Positions 1 through 13,150 of a stretch of DNA of 64,000 nucleotides are shown piece after piece. A model generated the notes under the pieces. The model was not told the origin of the DNA, did no database searches, and worked only from the letters and a program-made list of their open reading frames with translations. The stretch spans positions 1 through 64,000 of the forward strand of contig NZ_FMDM01000019.1 of assembly GCF_900090105.1 (NCBI RefSeq), read 5' to 3'. Source of the stretch: Micromonospora humi (GTDB lineage Bacteria; Actinomycetota; Actinomycetes; Mycobacteriales; Micromonosporaceae). A program made the translations under genes and the position numbers. Numbering within the stretch: position 1 is the stretch's first letter; the number at the start of each line of letters is the position of its first letter.

Positions 1-69
1 GGTGTCGCGCCGGGGGCCGTGGGGGCGTCAGGGCCGGAGGTGTCGCGCCGGGGGCCGTGGGGCGTCAGG
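1..69. repeat. Imperfect direct repeat at the window edge
   Basis: Two copies of a GC-rich unit beginning GGTGTCGCGCCGGGGGCC lie head to tail, about 1-32 and 39-69. They differ by one extra G in the first copy, and the period is 38 bp. The array may continue to the left, outside the window. It lies downstream of the minus-strand gene at 73-426. No coding role is evident. Confidence 0.6.
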
Positions 70-72
70 TCG

Positions 73-426
73 TCAGTGGAGGGGGGCGGGATCGCGGCGG
101 GCGGCCGCGGCGGGGTGGGAGGTGGCGAGTTGACGGGCGGTGCGGTCGACCACGCGCTGCGCGTCGGCGAGGGAGCGAACCGGCAGCCGGGCGTCGCGGC
201 TCTCCCGGCGCAGGACGAAGTAGTGCACCGCGGCGCGGACCAACGCCCGGTCGGCGGCGCTGGAGCGCGCGGTGGCGACGACCAGCTCGCGCAGGCGCCG
301 GGCCAGTTCCTCGGCCAACTCCAGCTCCGTGCCGTGCAGACCGGTGCGGAGCGTGGCGAGCCGGCTGTCGACCTTGCGGATGAGCACGTCGGTGCCGAGC
401 CTGAAGCCTCGCTCCTCAACGGTCAT
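73..426 (-). CDS. Hypothetical protein, 117 aa
   Basis: I do not recognise this protein. It is a charged, probably helical, cytoplasmic protein with no signal peptide or membrane segment, ending in an Ala/Arg-rich tail. The ATG at 426 follows a purine-rich CTGGAGG about six bases upstream. The frame is open upstream to about 470 but offers no good start there. It is divergent from lhr, and the AT-rich DNA between them probably holds both promoters. Coding potential is moderate: codon use fits a real gene, but no family supports it. Confidence 0.55.
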   Translation of the reverse strand: MTVEERGFRLGTDVLIRKVDSRLATLRTGLHGTELELAEELARRLRELVVATARSSAADRALVRAAVHYFVLRRESRDARLPVRSLADAQRVVDRTARQLATSHPAAAARRDPAPLH

Positions 427-465
427 CCACGCCTCCAGCCGCGCCGCGTTGCGGGTGAAGTTACT

Positions 466-530
466 TTATGTTGCACGGTACAAGCAAGCAGTTAAGTAAG
501 ACTTAACGGATTAAAGCCTCTATTCGCCAT
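466..530. promoter_or_regulatory. AT-rich divergent promoter region with a palindrome
   Basis: This is one of the few AT-rich stretches in the window, between the divergent gene at 73-426 and lhr. It contains a perfect inverted repeat with arms GTTAAGT (491-497) and ACTTAAC (501-507) separated by AAG, which suits a dimeric repressor. Promoter hexamers cannot be fixed by eye. No regulator gene sits next to it, so the ligand and protein are unknown. Confidence 0.45.
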
Positions 531-604
531 GTCAATTGCTCGGGCAGGACGGAACCGCCACGGCGCCGGGCCGGATGTCACACCGGCGCGGCAGGATTGG
601 TGAC

Positions 605-5404
<4,800 letters not shown>

Positions 5405-5484
5405 CTCACCTCGACCGGCTCGACCGTGAGATCTTGGTCGGTGATGGCCGTTCATACCTGGATCTCGCACCCTGTGGAGGACGG

Positions 5485-6282
5485 ATGGTCGGGATGCACG
5501 CACCGCCCTGCGTCTCGCTGACCACGGACTACGGGCTCGCCGACGGGTTCGTGGCGGCCTGTCACGGGGTGCTCGCCCGGCTCGCGCCCGCCGCCCGGGT
5601 GATCGACGTGACGCACCTGGTGCCGCCCGCCGACGTCCGCCGGGGCGCGGCGGTGCTGGCGCAGACCGTGGCGTACCTGCCGGTCGGGGTGCACGTCGCG
5701 GTGGTCGACCCGGGGGTCGGCACCGAGCGGCGCGGGATCGCGCTGGCCACGCCCGGCGGGCTGCTGGTCGGGCCGGACAACGGGCTGCTCCTGCCGGCCG
5801 CCGAGGCGCTCGGCGGGGTGACCCACGCGGTGGCGCTGACCGACCCGGAGTGGTGGCTGGCGCCGACCGTCTCCCGCACCTTCCACGGGCGGGACGTGTT
5901 CGCGCCGGTGGCGGCCCGGTTGGCGCTCGGCGCGCCGCTGGCCGGGGCGGGGCCGGTGGTCGACCCGGCGACTCTGGTCCGGCTGCCGGAGCCGGTGGTC
6001 CGCGCCGACGCCGCCGGCTTCACCGCCGAGGTGTTGACCGTCGACCACTTCGGCAACGTCCAGCTCGCCGCGCCCGGCGCCCTGCTCGACGGGCTGCCCG
6101 CCCGGGTACGGGTGGCTGGCCGCGACGCCGTGCACGGCCACACGTTCGGCGACGCCGCCCCGGGCGGCCTGGTGGTCTACGTCGACTCGGCCGGCCTGGT
6201 GGCCGTGGCGGTGCCCACCGGCCGCGCCGTCGACGTCCTCACCGTCTCCCCCGGCGACCTGGTCACCGTCACATCCCCCTGA
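5485..6282 (+). CDS. SAM hydroxide adenosyltransferase (DUF62 family)
   Basis: A member of the SAM hydrolase/fluorinase-chlorinase (DUF62) fold family, which converts S-adenosylmethionine to adenosine and methionine using water. The N-terminal signature SLTTDYGLADGFV, the VVDPGVGT and VGPDNGLL motifs, and the C-terminal DHFGNVQL segment are clear. At 265 aa it has family length. The ATG at 5485 follows GTGGAGG by four bases; ATG 5494 is an in-frame alternative. It lies about 80 bp after lhr on the same strand and could be read from it. It has no biosynthetic neighbours that would suggest a halogenase role. Confidence 0.9.
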   Translation: MVGMHAPPCVSLTTDYGLADGFVAACHGVLARLAPAARVIDVTHLVPPADVRRGAAVLAQTVAYLPVGVHVAVVDPGVGTERRGIALATPGGLLVGPDNGLLLPAAEALGGVTHAVALTDPEWWLAPTVSRTFHGRDVFAPVAARLALGAPLAGAGPVVDPATLVRLPEPVVRADAAGFTAEVLTVDHFGNVQLAAPGALLDGLPARVRVAGRDAVHGHTFGDAAPGGLVVYVDSAGLVAVAVPTGRAVDVLTVSPGDLVTVTSP

Positions 6283-6289
6283 CCCCCCC

Positions 6290-6356
6290 GATCTTGCAGT
6301 TCCTGCCCCGGCGAAAGCCACGAAAGCCGCAACGGACGGGCACGAACTGCAAGATC
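6290..6356. repeat. Long inverted repeat between convergent genes, terminator-like (family A)
   Basis: Arms of 19 bp at 6290-6308 (starting GATCTTGCAGTTC) and 6338-6356 match with one mismatch around a 29-nt loop. The element fills the gap between two convergent genes and so can act as a bidirectional terminator. A related element with GATCATGAAGTT arms occurs at 43128-43188, also between convergent genes. The shared pattern GATCnTGnAGTT suggests a dispersed family. Confidence 0.75.
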
Positions 6357-6374
6357 AACGGAAGGGGTGGAGGG

Positions 6375-7622
6375 TCAGCAGCGGGGGAGGGTGTCGGCGG
6401 AGATCGTGGACAGGTACGCGTGGCTGACGTAGAAGCCGCCCGTCAGCCGGTACCACCGGGTGGTGGTGCGGTACGGGCCGGCGATCCGCTGCCCGGTCAC
6501 GTGGCACTCGATCGGCACCTGCGCGTACGTGGCGGCCAGGCCCCGGCTCGGGTAGGACGTGCCGGCCCCGCTGCGCAGGTTCAGCGGCCCGGAGCCGACG
6601 ACCCCGCGCGGCCCGCCGGCCGTCCAGAGCAGCGTCACGGTGACCCACGCGTTGTCGGTGAGCCGCAGCCCGTCCCAGAACGTGCCGTCGGCCAGGTCGA
6701 GGCCGGCCGGGTTGCGCACGGTCCGACCGAACTGGTCCCGCCCGCCGTTGTAGCCGCTCTGGTAGGCGGCCTGCGCCTCGGGCAGCCCCTGCGGCAGGTC
6801 CCGCCAGTTCTCCCGGACCGTCGGCGGGTTCCACCAGTCGTCCCGGGTGTTCCACGGGCCGACGTCCCAGACCGGCGCGTACTCGCAGCGACTGCCGCTG
6901 GTGGTGCAGACCTTGACCGTGTAGTCGCCGGTCCCGCGCGGGGAGAGGCCACGCCGGGTGGGCAGCGCCGCGAAGTGGTCGCGGACGCCGACGGTGTGCC
7001 CGTTGGCGGTGACGCCGCCGACCAGGCCGATCCGGGTCGCGTACACCCGGTAGGTGCGTGCGACGGCCGGCGGGGCCGCGGTGGGGGCGGCCCGGTCGGC
7101 GGCGAGGGTCAGCCCGGTCACGGTCGCCTCGGCGGCGGCGTCCGGTGTGGTCAGCACGACCCGGGCCTGCACCCGGGTGACCGGTTGGTCGAAGACCGCC
7201 TCGGCGGCGTCGCGCCACTCGGTCCAGCGGCCGGACCGCCAGCCGCGCACCTGCGCCGTCGCCGTGCCGCCGTCGCGGGCACGGGCGGCGAGCCGGGCGC
7301 GTACCCGGGTGGCGGGTCGGTCCAGCAGGCGCGGCGCGGTGAGCAGGATGCCCTCGGCGACCGGGCCGGCCGCGGCGGCCGGGCGGGTACGGGCGGTGGG
7401 GCGGGTGTCGGCCAGCCGCAGGCGACCGGATCGCCAGGTGACGTTGACGTCGTCGCCGCCGGCGACGGCGAGGGCGGCGGACCAGCGCTCGGCGTCGGGC
7501 GCGGCGGCGCCCGACGGTGCGCCGGCGGCCGGTGGCGCGGCCGACGCGGGGGTGCCGGGCACGCCGGCGGTCAGGGTGAGCAGGGCGGTCAGAGCGATCA
7601 GGGTACGGCGGACACGGGCCAT
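6375..7622 (-). CDS. Secreted protein with C-terminal SH3-like segment
   Basis: A 415-aa exported protein of unknown function. The start has MARVRR followed by a hydrophobic run and an Ala-x-Ala cleavage region (ASAAPPA), so a Sec signal peptide of about 28 residues is likely. The middle has tryptophan-rich motifs (YAPVWDVGPWNT, WWNPP). The last ~90 residues contain GPLNLRSGAGTSYP, which resembles bacterial SH3 cell-wall-binding repeats. The ATG at 7622 has a GAGGAG ribosome site nine bases upstream. It is convergent with the SAM hydrolase gene and divergent from nei2. An extracellular wall-associated role is an inference. Confidence 0.8.
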   Translation of the reverse strand: MARVRRTLIALTALLTLTAGVPGTPASAAPPAAGAPSGAAAPDAERWSAALAVAGGDDVNVTWRSGRLRLADTRPTARTRPAAAAGPVAEGILLTAPRLLDRPATRVRARLAARARDGGTATAQVRGWRSGRWTEWRDAAEAVFDQPVTRVQARVVLTTPDAAAEATVTGLTLAADRAAPTAAPPAVARTYRVYATRIGLVGGVTANGHTVGVRDHFAALPTRRGLSPRGTGDYTVKVCTTSGSRCEYAPVWDVGPWNTRDDWWNPPTVRENWRDLPQGLPEAQAAYQSGYNGGRDQFGRTVRNPAGLDLADGTFWDGLRLTDNAWVTVTLLWTAGGPRGVVGSGPLNLRSGAGTSYPSRGLAATYAQVPIECHVTGQRIAGPYRTTTRWYRLTGGFYVSHAYLSTISADTLPRC

Positions 7623-7729
7623 GGGATTCTCCTCAGAACCCCCTGATCCTTGCGGTCAACCGGATGAATGGGAACATAGGTCCAAATAGCGAAACATGCG
7701 AATTTCGTTCGGTCGGGGAGAATGGTGGC

Positions 7730-8521
7730 GTGCCCGAAGGTGACACCGTCTGGAACACCGCCCGCGTCCTGCACCGCGCGCTGGCCGGCGCCCGGCTCAC
7801 CGGGTCGGACTTCCGCGTGCCGCAGCTCGCCACCACCGACCTGACCGGCTGGACCGTCCGCGAGTCGGCCAGCCGGGGCAAACACCTGCTGCTGCGCCTC
7901 GACGGCCCGGCCGGCGAGGAGCGGACGCTGCACTCGCATCTGCGGATGGACGGCGCCTGGCGGGCGTACGCGCCGGGCGAACGGTGGACGGCCCGGCCGG
8001 CCCACCTGATCCGGGTGGTGCTCCGCTCGGCCGGCGCGGTGGCGGTCGGCTACCACCTGCACGAGTTGGCGCTGATCCCGACCGCCGAGGAGAGTTCACT
8101 GGTCGGGCACCTCGGCCCGGACCTGCTCGGCCCGGACTGGGATCCGGACGAGGCGGTCCGCCGGCTGGCCGCGCACCCGGAGCAGAGCATCGGCGAGGCG
8201 CTGCTCGACCAACGCAACCTGGCCGGGGTGGGCAACCTGTACAAGTGCGAGGTGCTCTTCCTGCGCGGGGTGTCGCCGTGGACGCCGGTGCGGGCGGTGC
8301 CCGACCTGGCCGGCACCGTCACGCTGGCCCAGCGGCTGCTGGCGGCCAACCGGGGCCGCTGGACGCAGAGCACCACCGGGGTGTTGCGCCGGGGCGGGAC
8401 GAGCTACGTCTACGGCCGGCGGGCGCAGCCGTGCCGGCGCTGCGGGACCGCGATCCGCAAGGAGGAGCTGGGCGAGCGGGTCACCTACTGGTGCCCGGTC
8501 TGCCAGCCGGAACGCGACTGA
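7730..8521 (+). CDS. nei2: DNA glycosylase/AP lyase, Nei2 (Fpg/Nei family)
   Basis: An endonuclease VIII-type base-excision repair enzyme for oxidised pyrimidines. The GTG at 7730 is fixed by the downstream Pro-Glu (VPEGDT): Met removal exposes the catalytic Pro1-Glu2. A GGGGAG ribosome site lies nine bases upstream. Visible parts are SRGKHLLL with the conserved lysine, HSHLRMDG, the helix-two-turn-helix DQRNLAGVGNLYKCE, and a C-terminal zinc finger CRRCG...CPVC. At 263 aa it has family size. It reads divergently from the secreted protein gene. Confidence 0.95.
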   Translation: MPEGDTVWNTARVLHRALAGARLTGSDFRVPQLATTDLTGWTVRESASRGKHLLLRLDGPAGEERTLHSHLRMDGAWRAYAPGERWTARPAHLIRVVLRSAGAVAVGYHLHELALIPTAEESSLVGHLGPDLLGPDWDPDEAVRRLAAHPEQSIGEALLDQRNLAGVGNLYKCEVLFLRGVSPWTPVRAVPDLAGTVTLAQRLLAANRGRWTQSTTGVLRRGGTSYVYGRRAQPCRRCGTAIRKEELGERVTYWCPVCQPERD

Positions 8522-8536
8522 CGTGGAACTTCCACG
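8522..8536. promoter_or_regulatory. Short palindrome after nei2
   Basis: CGTGGAACTTCCACG is a perfect palindrome with a single central base, overlapping the end of nei2. It is followed by a relatively AT-rich stretch to about 8580 that could carry the promoter of the 8692 gene. It may be an operator or a small terminator; nothing else decides between them. Confidence 0.3.
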
Positions 8537-8691
8537 AACCATCTAAGATCACCTGAGATACGGACGATTGGGTAATTCCCTCCCACGCCCTCGGTGTCGC
8601 ATGCTGCGGTGGACCGCTCACCGATCGTCAGCAGCGCGTACGCCCGCCACGCCGGGGTGACGGCCGCCGCGCCCCGATCCCGGGGAGAGCC

Positions 8692-11600
8692 ATGGTGCTG
8701 TTCCGCAGACTCCGGCCGGGCCGGCCGGACCGGGCCGCCACGGTCGCCGAGGAGACCGCGCCCACCGTTCCCACCGCCCGCGCCGCCGACCAGGAGCCGA
8801 CGACGCCCGCCGCGCCGGTGATGCCGGCCGAGTCGGGCGGGCCCGCGGCGCCGGCCGAGCCGGCCAGCCTGGACCCGGCCGCCGTACCGCGCCTGTTCGG
8901 GCCGGTGCCGAACACCGCCGGGAGTCCGCTGCCCACGCTCGACCCGGACGGCCGGCCGGTGCCCGGCACCGGCATCCGCAAGTTCGTCGACCCGCTGCCG
9001 CTGCCCGGCCGGCCGCCCACCGCCGGGCTCGGCGCCCGGCTGCCGGTCGCGGTGCCGGACACCATCACCTGGCCGGGCTGCGACTACTACGAGATCGGCC
9101 TCCAGGAGTACGCGCAGCGCCTGCACCGGGACCTGCCGGCCACCCGCCTGCGCGGCTACCGCCAGCTCAACCTCGGCACCGACGCGGCCGGCCACAACAC
9201 GGTGAGCCCGCCCGACCGGCCCTGGCACCTCGGCCCGATGATCGTGGCCAGGCGGGGTCGACCGGTGCGGGTCAAGTTCATCAACCAGCTCCCCACCGGC
9301 CGGGCCGGCGAGCTGTTCCTGCCGGTCGACGAGACGGTCGACGGGGCCGGCGCCGGACCGCTGGACGGGCCGGCACCGTACCCCCAGAACCGGGCGGTGC
9401 CACACCTGGCCGGCGCGCGGACCGGATGGATCAGCGCCGGCAACCCGTGGCAGTGGGTGACCCCGGCCGGCGAGATCACCCCGTACCCGATCGGGGTGGG
9501 CGTGACGCCGGTGCCGGACATGCCGGCCCCCGGCGCGGGCGCCACCACGCTCTACTTCCCGAACGACCAGAGCGGCCGGCTGATGTGGCTGCACGACAAC
9601 ACGCTCGGCCTGTCCCGGCTCACCGTCTATTCCGGACAACTCGCCCTCTACCTGCTCACCGACCCGGCCGAGGAGCGGCTCGTCGACGACGGCGTGCTGC
9701 CCGCCGACCAGCTCCCGCTGGTGATCGAGGACAAGACGTTCGTACCCGACGACGCCCAACTCGCCGCCCAGGACCCGACCTGGGACCGGGAGCGCTGGGG
9801 CGCCAAGGGCAGCCTCTGGCACCCGCACGTCTACCAGCCCCGGCAGAACCCGTACCGGCTCAGCGGCACCAACCCGACCGGTCGCTGGGACTACGGGCCG
9901 TGGGCGCACGACCCGGACGGCGGGGCGAGCCCCTGGGTGGCCCCGGTGCCCAACCCGCACCACGACCCGGTCACCGACCCGGACGAGCCGCCGCTGGTGC
10001 CGGGCGTGCCGCACCCGTCGGCGGTCCCCGAGGCGTACGGGGACACCCCGCTGGTCAACGGCGTGGCCTACCCCTACCTGGAGGTCGCCCCGCGGGCGTA
10101 CCGGTTCCGGATCCTGAACGCCTGCCCGGACCGGGCGCTCAACCTCCAGCTCTACCGGGCCGCCTCGGACGCGCCGATGTGGGCGCCGGACGGCGGCCCG
10201 GGTGACCCGCGCGCCGGTGAGGTGCCGATGGTCGAGGCGGTCCGGACGGCCGGACGGCCGGCGTACTGGCCGGTCGACGGGCGCGACGGCGGCGTGCCCG
10301 ACCCGGCCGCGGCCGGGCCGGAGCTGATCCAGATCGGCAACGAGGGCGGCCTGCTGCCGGCCCCGGTGGTGCTGGCCAACCGGCCGGTCGACTACCGGTA
10401 CGACAGGCAGGACGCGACGGTGCTCAACGTGGACGGACACGCGCTGCTGCTCGCCCCCGGCGAGCGCGCCGACGTGCTGGTGGACTTCTCGACCGTGCCG
10501 CCGGGCACCACGCTGATCCTCTACAACGACTGCCCGGCCCCGCTGCCCCGGTTCGACCCGCGCCACGACCACCACACCGGCGCACCGGACCGCACCGCCT
10601 CGGGCGGCCTGCCGCCGGCGCGCCCCGGCTACGGCCCGAACACCCGGACGCTGCTCCAGATCCGGGTCACCGGCACCCCGGCGGCCCGGTACGACCTGCG
10701 GCGGCTCGCCGCCCACCTGCCCGGCGCGTACGCGCGGAGCCAGCCGCCGCCGATCGTGCCGCAACCGGCGTACGACCCGGCGTTCGGCACCCGCACCGCC
10801 GCCCCGACCCTCGTCCCGGCGCGGGCCACCTCGGTCACGTTCACCCCGGCCGGCGGGTCCGCCCCGGTGACGCTGCCGCTGGCGGTGAAGGCGGTCGGGC
10901 AGGTGTTCGAGCCCCGGCACGGCCGGGCGGTGGGGCGGCTCGGCGTCGCCCACCCGGTCGGCGGTCCGCTCGCCCCGGCCGTCCTGCCGCTCGGCCCGAC
11001 CGAGCCGGCCACCGAGGTGCTGTTCGTGACCGACCCGGCCGTGCCGGTGGGCGCGCCGGCGGACGGCACCCAGCTGTGGCGGATCGTCGGCGACGCGGAC
11101 CGCACCCACCCGGTGCACGTCGAGGGCTGCGACGTGCAACTGGTCAACCGGGTCGGCCGGGACGGCACGCTCCGGCCGCCGGATCCGGGCGAGCTGGGGT
11201 GGAAGGACACCGTCCGGGTCAACCCCCGGGAGGACGTGATCGTGGCGCTGCGCCCCGTCCCGCCCAGCCTGCCGTTCACGATCGGCGACAGCGTACGGCT
11301 GCTCGACCCGAGCCGGCCGGCCGGCGCCCGCCTGGATGCCGGCGGCGTCAGCCCGGTCGACGGCCGGCCCACGGTGGTGGTCAACCAGGTGGTCAACCTG
11401 GGCTGGGAGTACCGCTGGCAGACCCGCTCGGCGGGGCTGCGCGACCAGGGCATGAGCCGACCGCTGGTGCTGCGGGTGACGCCCCGGGCGCCGACCGGGC
11501 TGACCGCCACCCCGGCCCCGGGCTCGGCCACCGCGCTGCCCGCCATCGCGTTGACCTGGACCGGCAACGGCAGCCGCCCGCCGGCCACCAGCCACCGGCT

Positions 11601-12354
11601 GCAACGCGCCACGGACAGCACCTTCACCACCGGCCTCACCGAGATCACCGTGGCCGCCACCGCCACCCGCTACACGGACGCGACGGTGACACCCGGCGTC
11701 ACCTACCACTACCGGATCCGGGCCGAGAACGCGGTGAGCTGCTCGGCCTGGTCGAACAGCGCGCCGGCCTCGGTGCGGCTGACCGCGCCGGCCCGGTTGA
11801 CCGCGTCGGTGCCGCCGGCCGCGCCCGCGCGGGTGGCGTTGCGCTGGGTGAACCACTCCTTCGCCACCGGCGTGGACGTGCAGCGGGCCACCAACCCGAC
11901 GTTCACCAGCGGGCCGGGCACCACGGCGATCGCGGTCGGCGAGAACCACCTGGACCCGGCCGTCGCCCCGGACACCACGTACTACTACCGGGTACGCACG
12001 ACGTACCTGGGTGCGGCGTCACCCTGGTCGACGGTGGCCACGGTGACCATTCCGCCCCGGCCGGCCGCGCCCGCCGGGGTGTCCGCCACCGCCGGCACGC
12101 CGTCGACGGACACGGCCACGGTGACGCTGAGCTGGTCGGCGGAGACCCCCGCCGGGCCGGGCGCCGGGTTCGTGGTGCAGCGCGCCGCCGACGCGAGCTT
12201 CACCCGGGAGCCGGCCGTCTTCCGGGTGACCGGCCGCGGCTTCACCAACACCGGCCTGGCCCGCGGCACGACCTACCACTACCGGGTACGCGCGACGAAC
12301 GTCGTCGGCACCTCGCCCTGGACTCCCCCGATCCCGGTCACCACGCCGGACTGA
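8692..12354 (+). CDS. Multicopper-oxidase-fold protein with three FnIII domains; copper ligands lost
   Basis: A 1220-aa protein. Residues about 120-930 follow the three-cupredoxin layout of CotA/phenoxazinone-type multicopper oxidases, with QNR..., NDQSGRLMWLH, GLSRLTVYSGQLALYLLTDP and GWKDTVRVNP. Three fibronectin III domains follow at about 931-1020, 1029-1110 and 1122-1220. Each expected copper motif is altered: HxHG is HLAG (H238-A240), HDH is HDN (301-303), HPxHxH is HPVHVEG (806-812) and HCHxxxH is QTRSAGL (910-916). The N terminus is Pro/Ala-rich with no clear signal peptide. The ATG at 8692 follows GGGGAGA. It is probably a non-enzymatic scaffold or binding protein; an annotation as oxidase would mislead. 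Confidence 0.85.
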   Translation: MVLFRRLRPGRPDRAATVAEETAPTVPTARAADQEPTTPAAPVMPAESGGPAAPAEPASLDPAAVPRLFGPVPNTAGSPLPTLDPDGRPVPGTGIRKFVDPLPLPGRPPTAGLGARLPVAVPDTITWPGCDYYEIGLQEYAQRLHRDLPATRLRGYRQLNLGTDAAGHNTVSPPDRPWHLGPMIVARRGRPVRVKFINQLPTGRAGELFLPVDETVDGAGAGPLDGPAPYPQNRAVPHLAGARTGWISAGNPWQWVTPAGEITPYPIGVGVTPVPDMPAPGAGATTLYFPNDQSGRLMWLHDNTLGLSRLTVYSGQLALYLLTDPAEERLVDDGVLPADQLPLVIEDKTFVPDDAQLAAQDPTWDRERWGAKGSLWHPHVYQPRQNPYRLSGTNPTGRWDYGPWAHDPDGGASPWVAPVPNPHHDPVTDPDEPPLVPGVPHPSAVPEAYGDTPLVNGVAYPYLEVAPRAYRFRILNACPDRALNLQLYRAASDAPMWAPDGGPGDPRAGEVPMVEAVRTAGRPAYWPVDGRDGGVPDPAAAGPELIQIGNEGGLLPAPVVLANRPVDYRYDRQDATVLNVDGHALLLAPGERADVLVDFSTVPPGTTLILYNDCPAPLPRFDPRHDHHTGAPDRTASGGLPPARPGYGPNTRTLLQIRVTGTPAARYDLRRLAAHLPGAYARSQPPPIVPQPAYDPAFGTRTAAPTLVPARATSVTFTPAGGSAPVTLPLAVKAVGQVFEPRHGRAVGRLGVAHPVGGPLAPAVLPLGPTEPATEVLFVTDPAVPVGAPADGTQLWRIVGDADRTHPVHVEGCDVQLVNRVGRDGTLRPPDPGELGWKDTVRVNPREDVIVALRPVPPSLPFTIGDSVRLLDPSRPAGARLDAGGVSPVDGRPTVVVNQVVNLGWEYRWQTRSAGLRDQGMSRPLVLRVTPRAPTGLTATPAPGSATALPAIALTWTGNGSRPPATSHRLQRATDSTFTTGLTEITVAATATRYTDATVTPGVTYHYRIRAENAVSCSAWSNSAPASVRLTAPARLTASVPPAAPARVALRWVNHSFATGVDVQRATNPTFTSGPGTTAIAVGENHLDPAVAPDTTYYYRVRTTYLGAASPWSTVATVTIPPRPAAPAGVSATAGTPSTDTATVTLSWSAETPAGPGAGFVVQRAADASFTREPAVFRVTGRGFTNTGLARGTTYHYRVRATNVVGTSPWTPPIPVTTPD

Positions 12355-12372
12355 CCGGGCGGGCGCGGGTGG

Positions 12373-13134
12373 TCAGGGGGCGCGGAGCGGGGTGCGGAGT
12401 TCGGCCAGGGCGGCGGCCACGCCGTGCAGCAGGTCGGTCGCCTCGGTGAGCTGCGCGGCAGCCGGGTGCGCGGTGTTCGGGCGGGCGTCCTCGGCCACGT
12501 AGCCGGCGGCGGCGACCACCAGCCGCTCGTAGGCGGCCACGCCGTCCTCCAACTGGGCGACGAGCGTCGCGTGCACCTCGGCGAGCGGCCCCCGCGGGGC
12601 CAGCTTCACCGCGCCCTCCACGCTCGCCACCCGGGTGGCCAGCTCACGCAGGGAACGGTCGGCCTCGGCGGCCTCCCGGACCGCCGGCTCGGCCAGCCCG
12701 GTCAGCCGCCCGGCCAGGCCGGCCAGGGTGAGCGCGGCCCGGTCGAGGCGAGCCCACGGCTCGGCCGCGGCGGTGCCGCGCAGCGCGAGGCGGGACCGGA
12801 CCCGGCGGACCTCGGCGAGGACGCCGGGACCGACGGGCAGCCGCTCGACGGCGGCGACCAGCCGGGCGCGGGAGCGGGCGGCGGCCACCGCCGGGTCGAG
12901 CGCCGGGGGGGCCGGCACGGCGGCGAGTGCGCGGTGGTCGGCCCAGCGCCAGACGGCGACCGCGATCGCGCTGCCCGCGGCGCCGGCCCAGGCCGCGTCC
13001 GGCAGACCCAGCCCGGCGTACGGGGTGAGCACCGCGGCGGCACCGCCGAGCCCACCGGCCAGCACGCTCCACCGCCGCGCCGAGCGCCGCAGCTTGCCGA
13101 GCCGCCGGAAGTGTCGCGCCCGCTCGTCCACCAT
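12373..13134 (-). CDS. pspM: PspM-like envelope stress membrane protein
   Basis: A 253-aa protein at the position held by PspM (Rv2743c) in the mycobacterial clgR-pspA-pspM operon. PspM is a membrane partner of PspA. Two hydrophobic segments near residues 22-62 are followed by a long Ala/Leu/Arg-rich helical region. The start is placed at ATG 13134 (MVDERARHF), preceded by GGGGGAG. It follows pspA by about 16 bp on the same strand. Identification rests on context and layout more than on sequence motifs. The fourth mycobacterial gene, pspN, is absent. Confidence 0.75.
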   Translation of the reverse strand: MVDERARHFRRLGKLRRSARRWSVLAGGLGGAAAVLTPYAGLGLPDAAWAGAAGSAIAVAVWRWADHRALAAVPAPPALDPAVAAARSRARLVAAVERLPVGPGVLAEVRRVRSRLALRGTAAAEPWARLDRAALTLAGLAGRLTGLAEPAVREAAEADRSLRELATRVASVEGAVKLAPRGPLAEVHATLVAQLEDGVAAYERLVVAAAGYVAEDARPNTAHPAAAQLTEATDLLHGVAAALAELRTPLRAP

Positions 13135-13150
13135 GGGTCTCCCCCGTCCG

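Noticed and set aside
5434..5484. Upstream GTG start for the SAM hydrolase
   Set aside because: The extra residues lack family similarity, and a ribosome site GTGGAGG precedes the ATG at 5485.
8485..11949. A 1154-codon minus-strand open frame opposite the oxidase-like gene
   Set aside because: Low-complexity Arg/Gly/Pro sequence without family motifs; the plus-strand protein is clearly the coding one.
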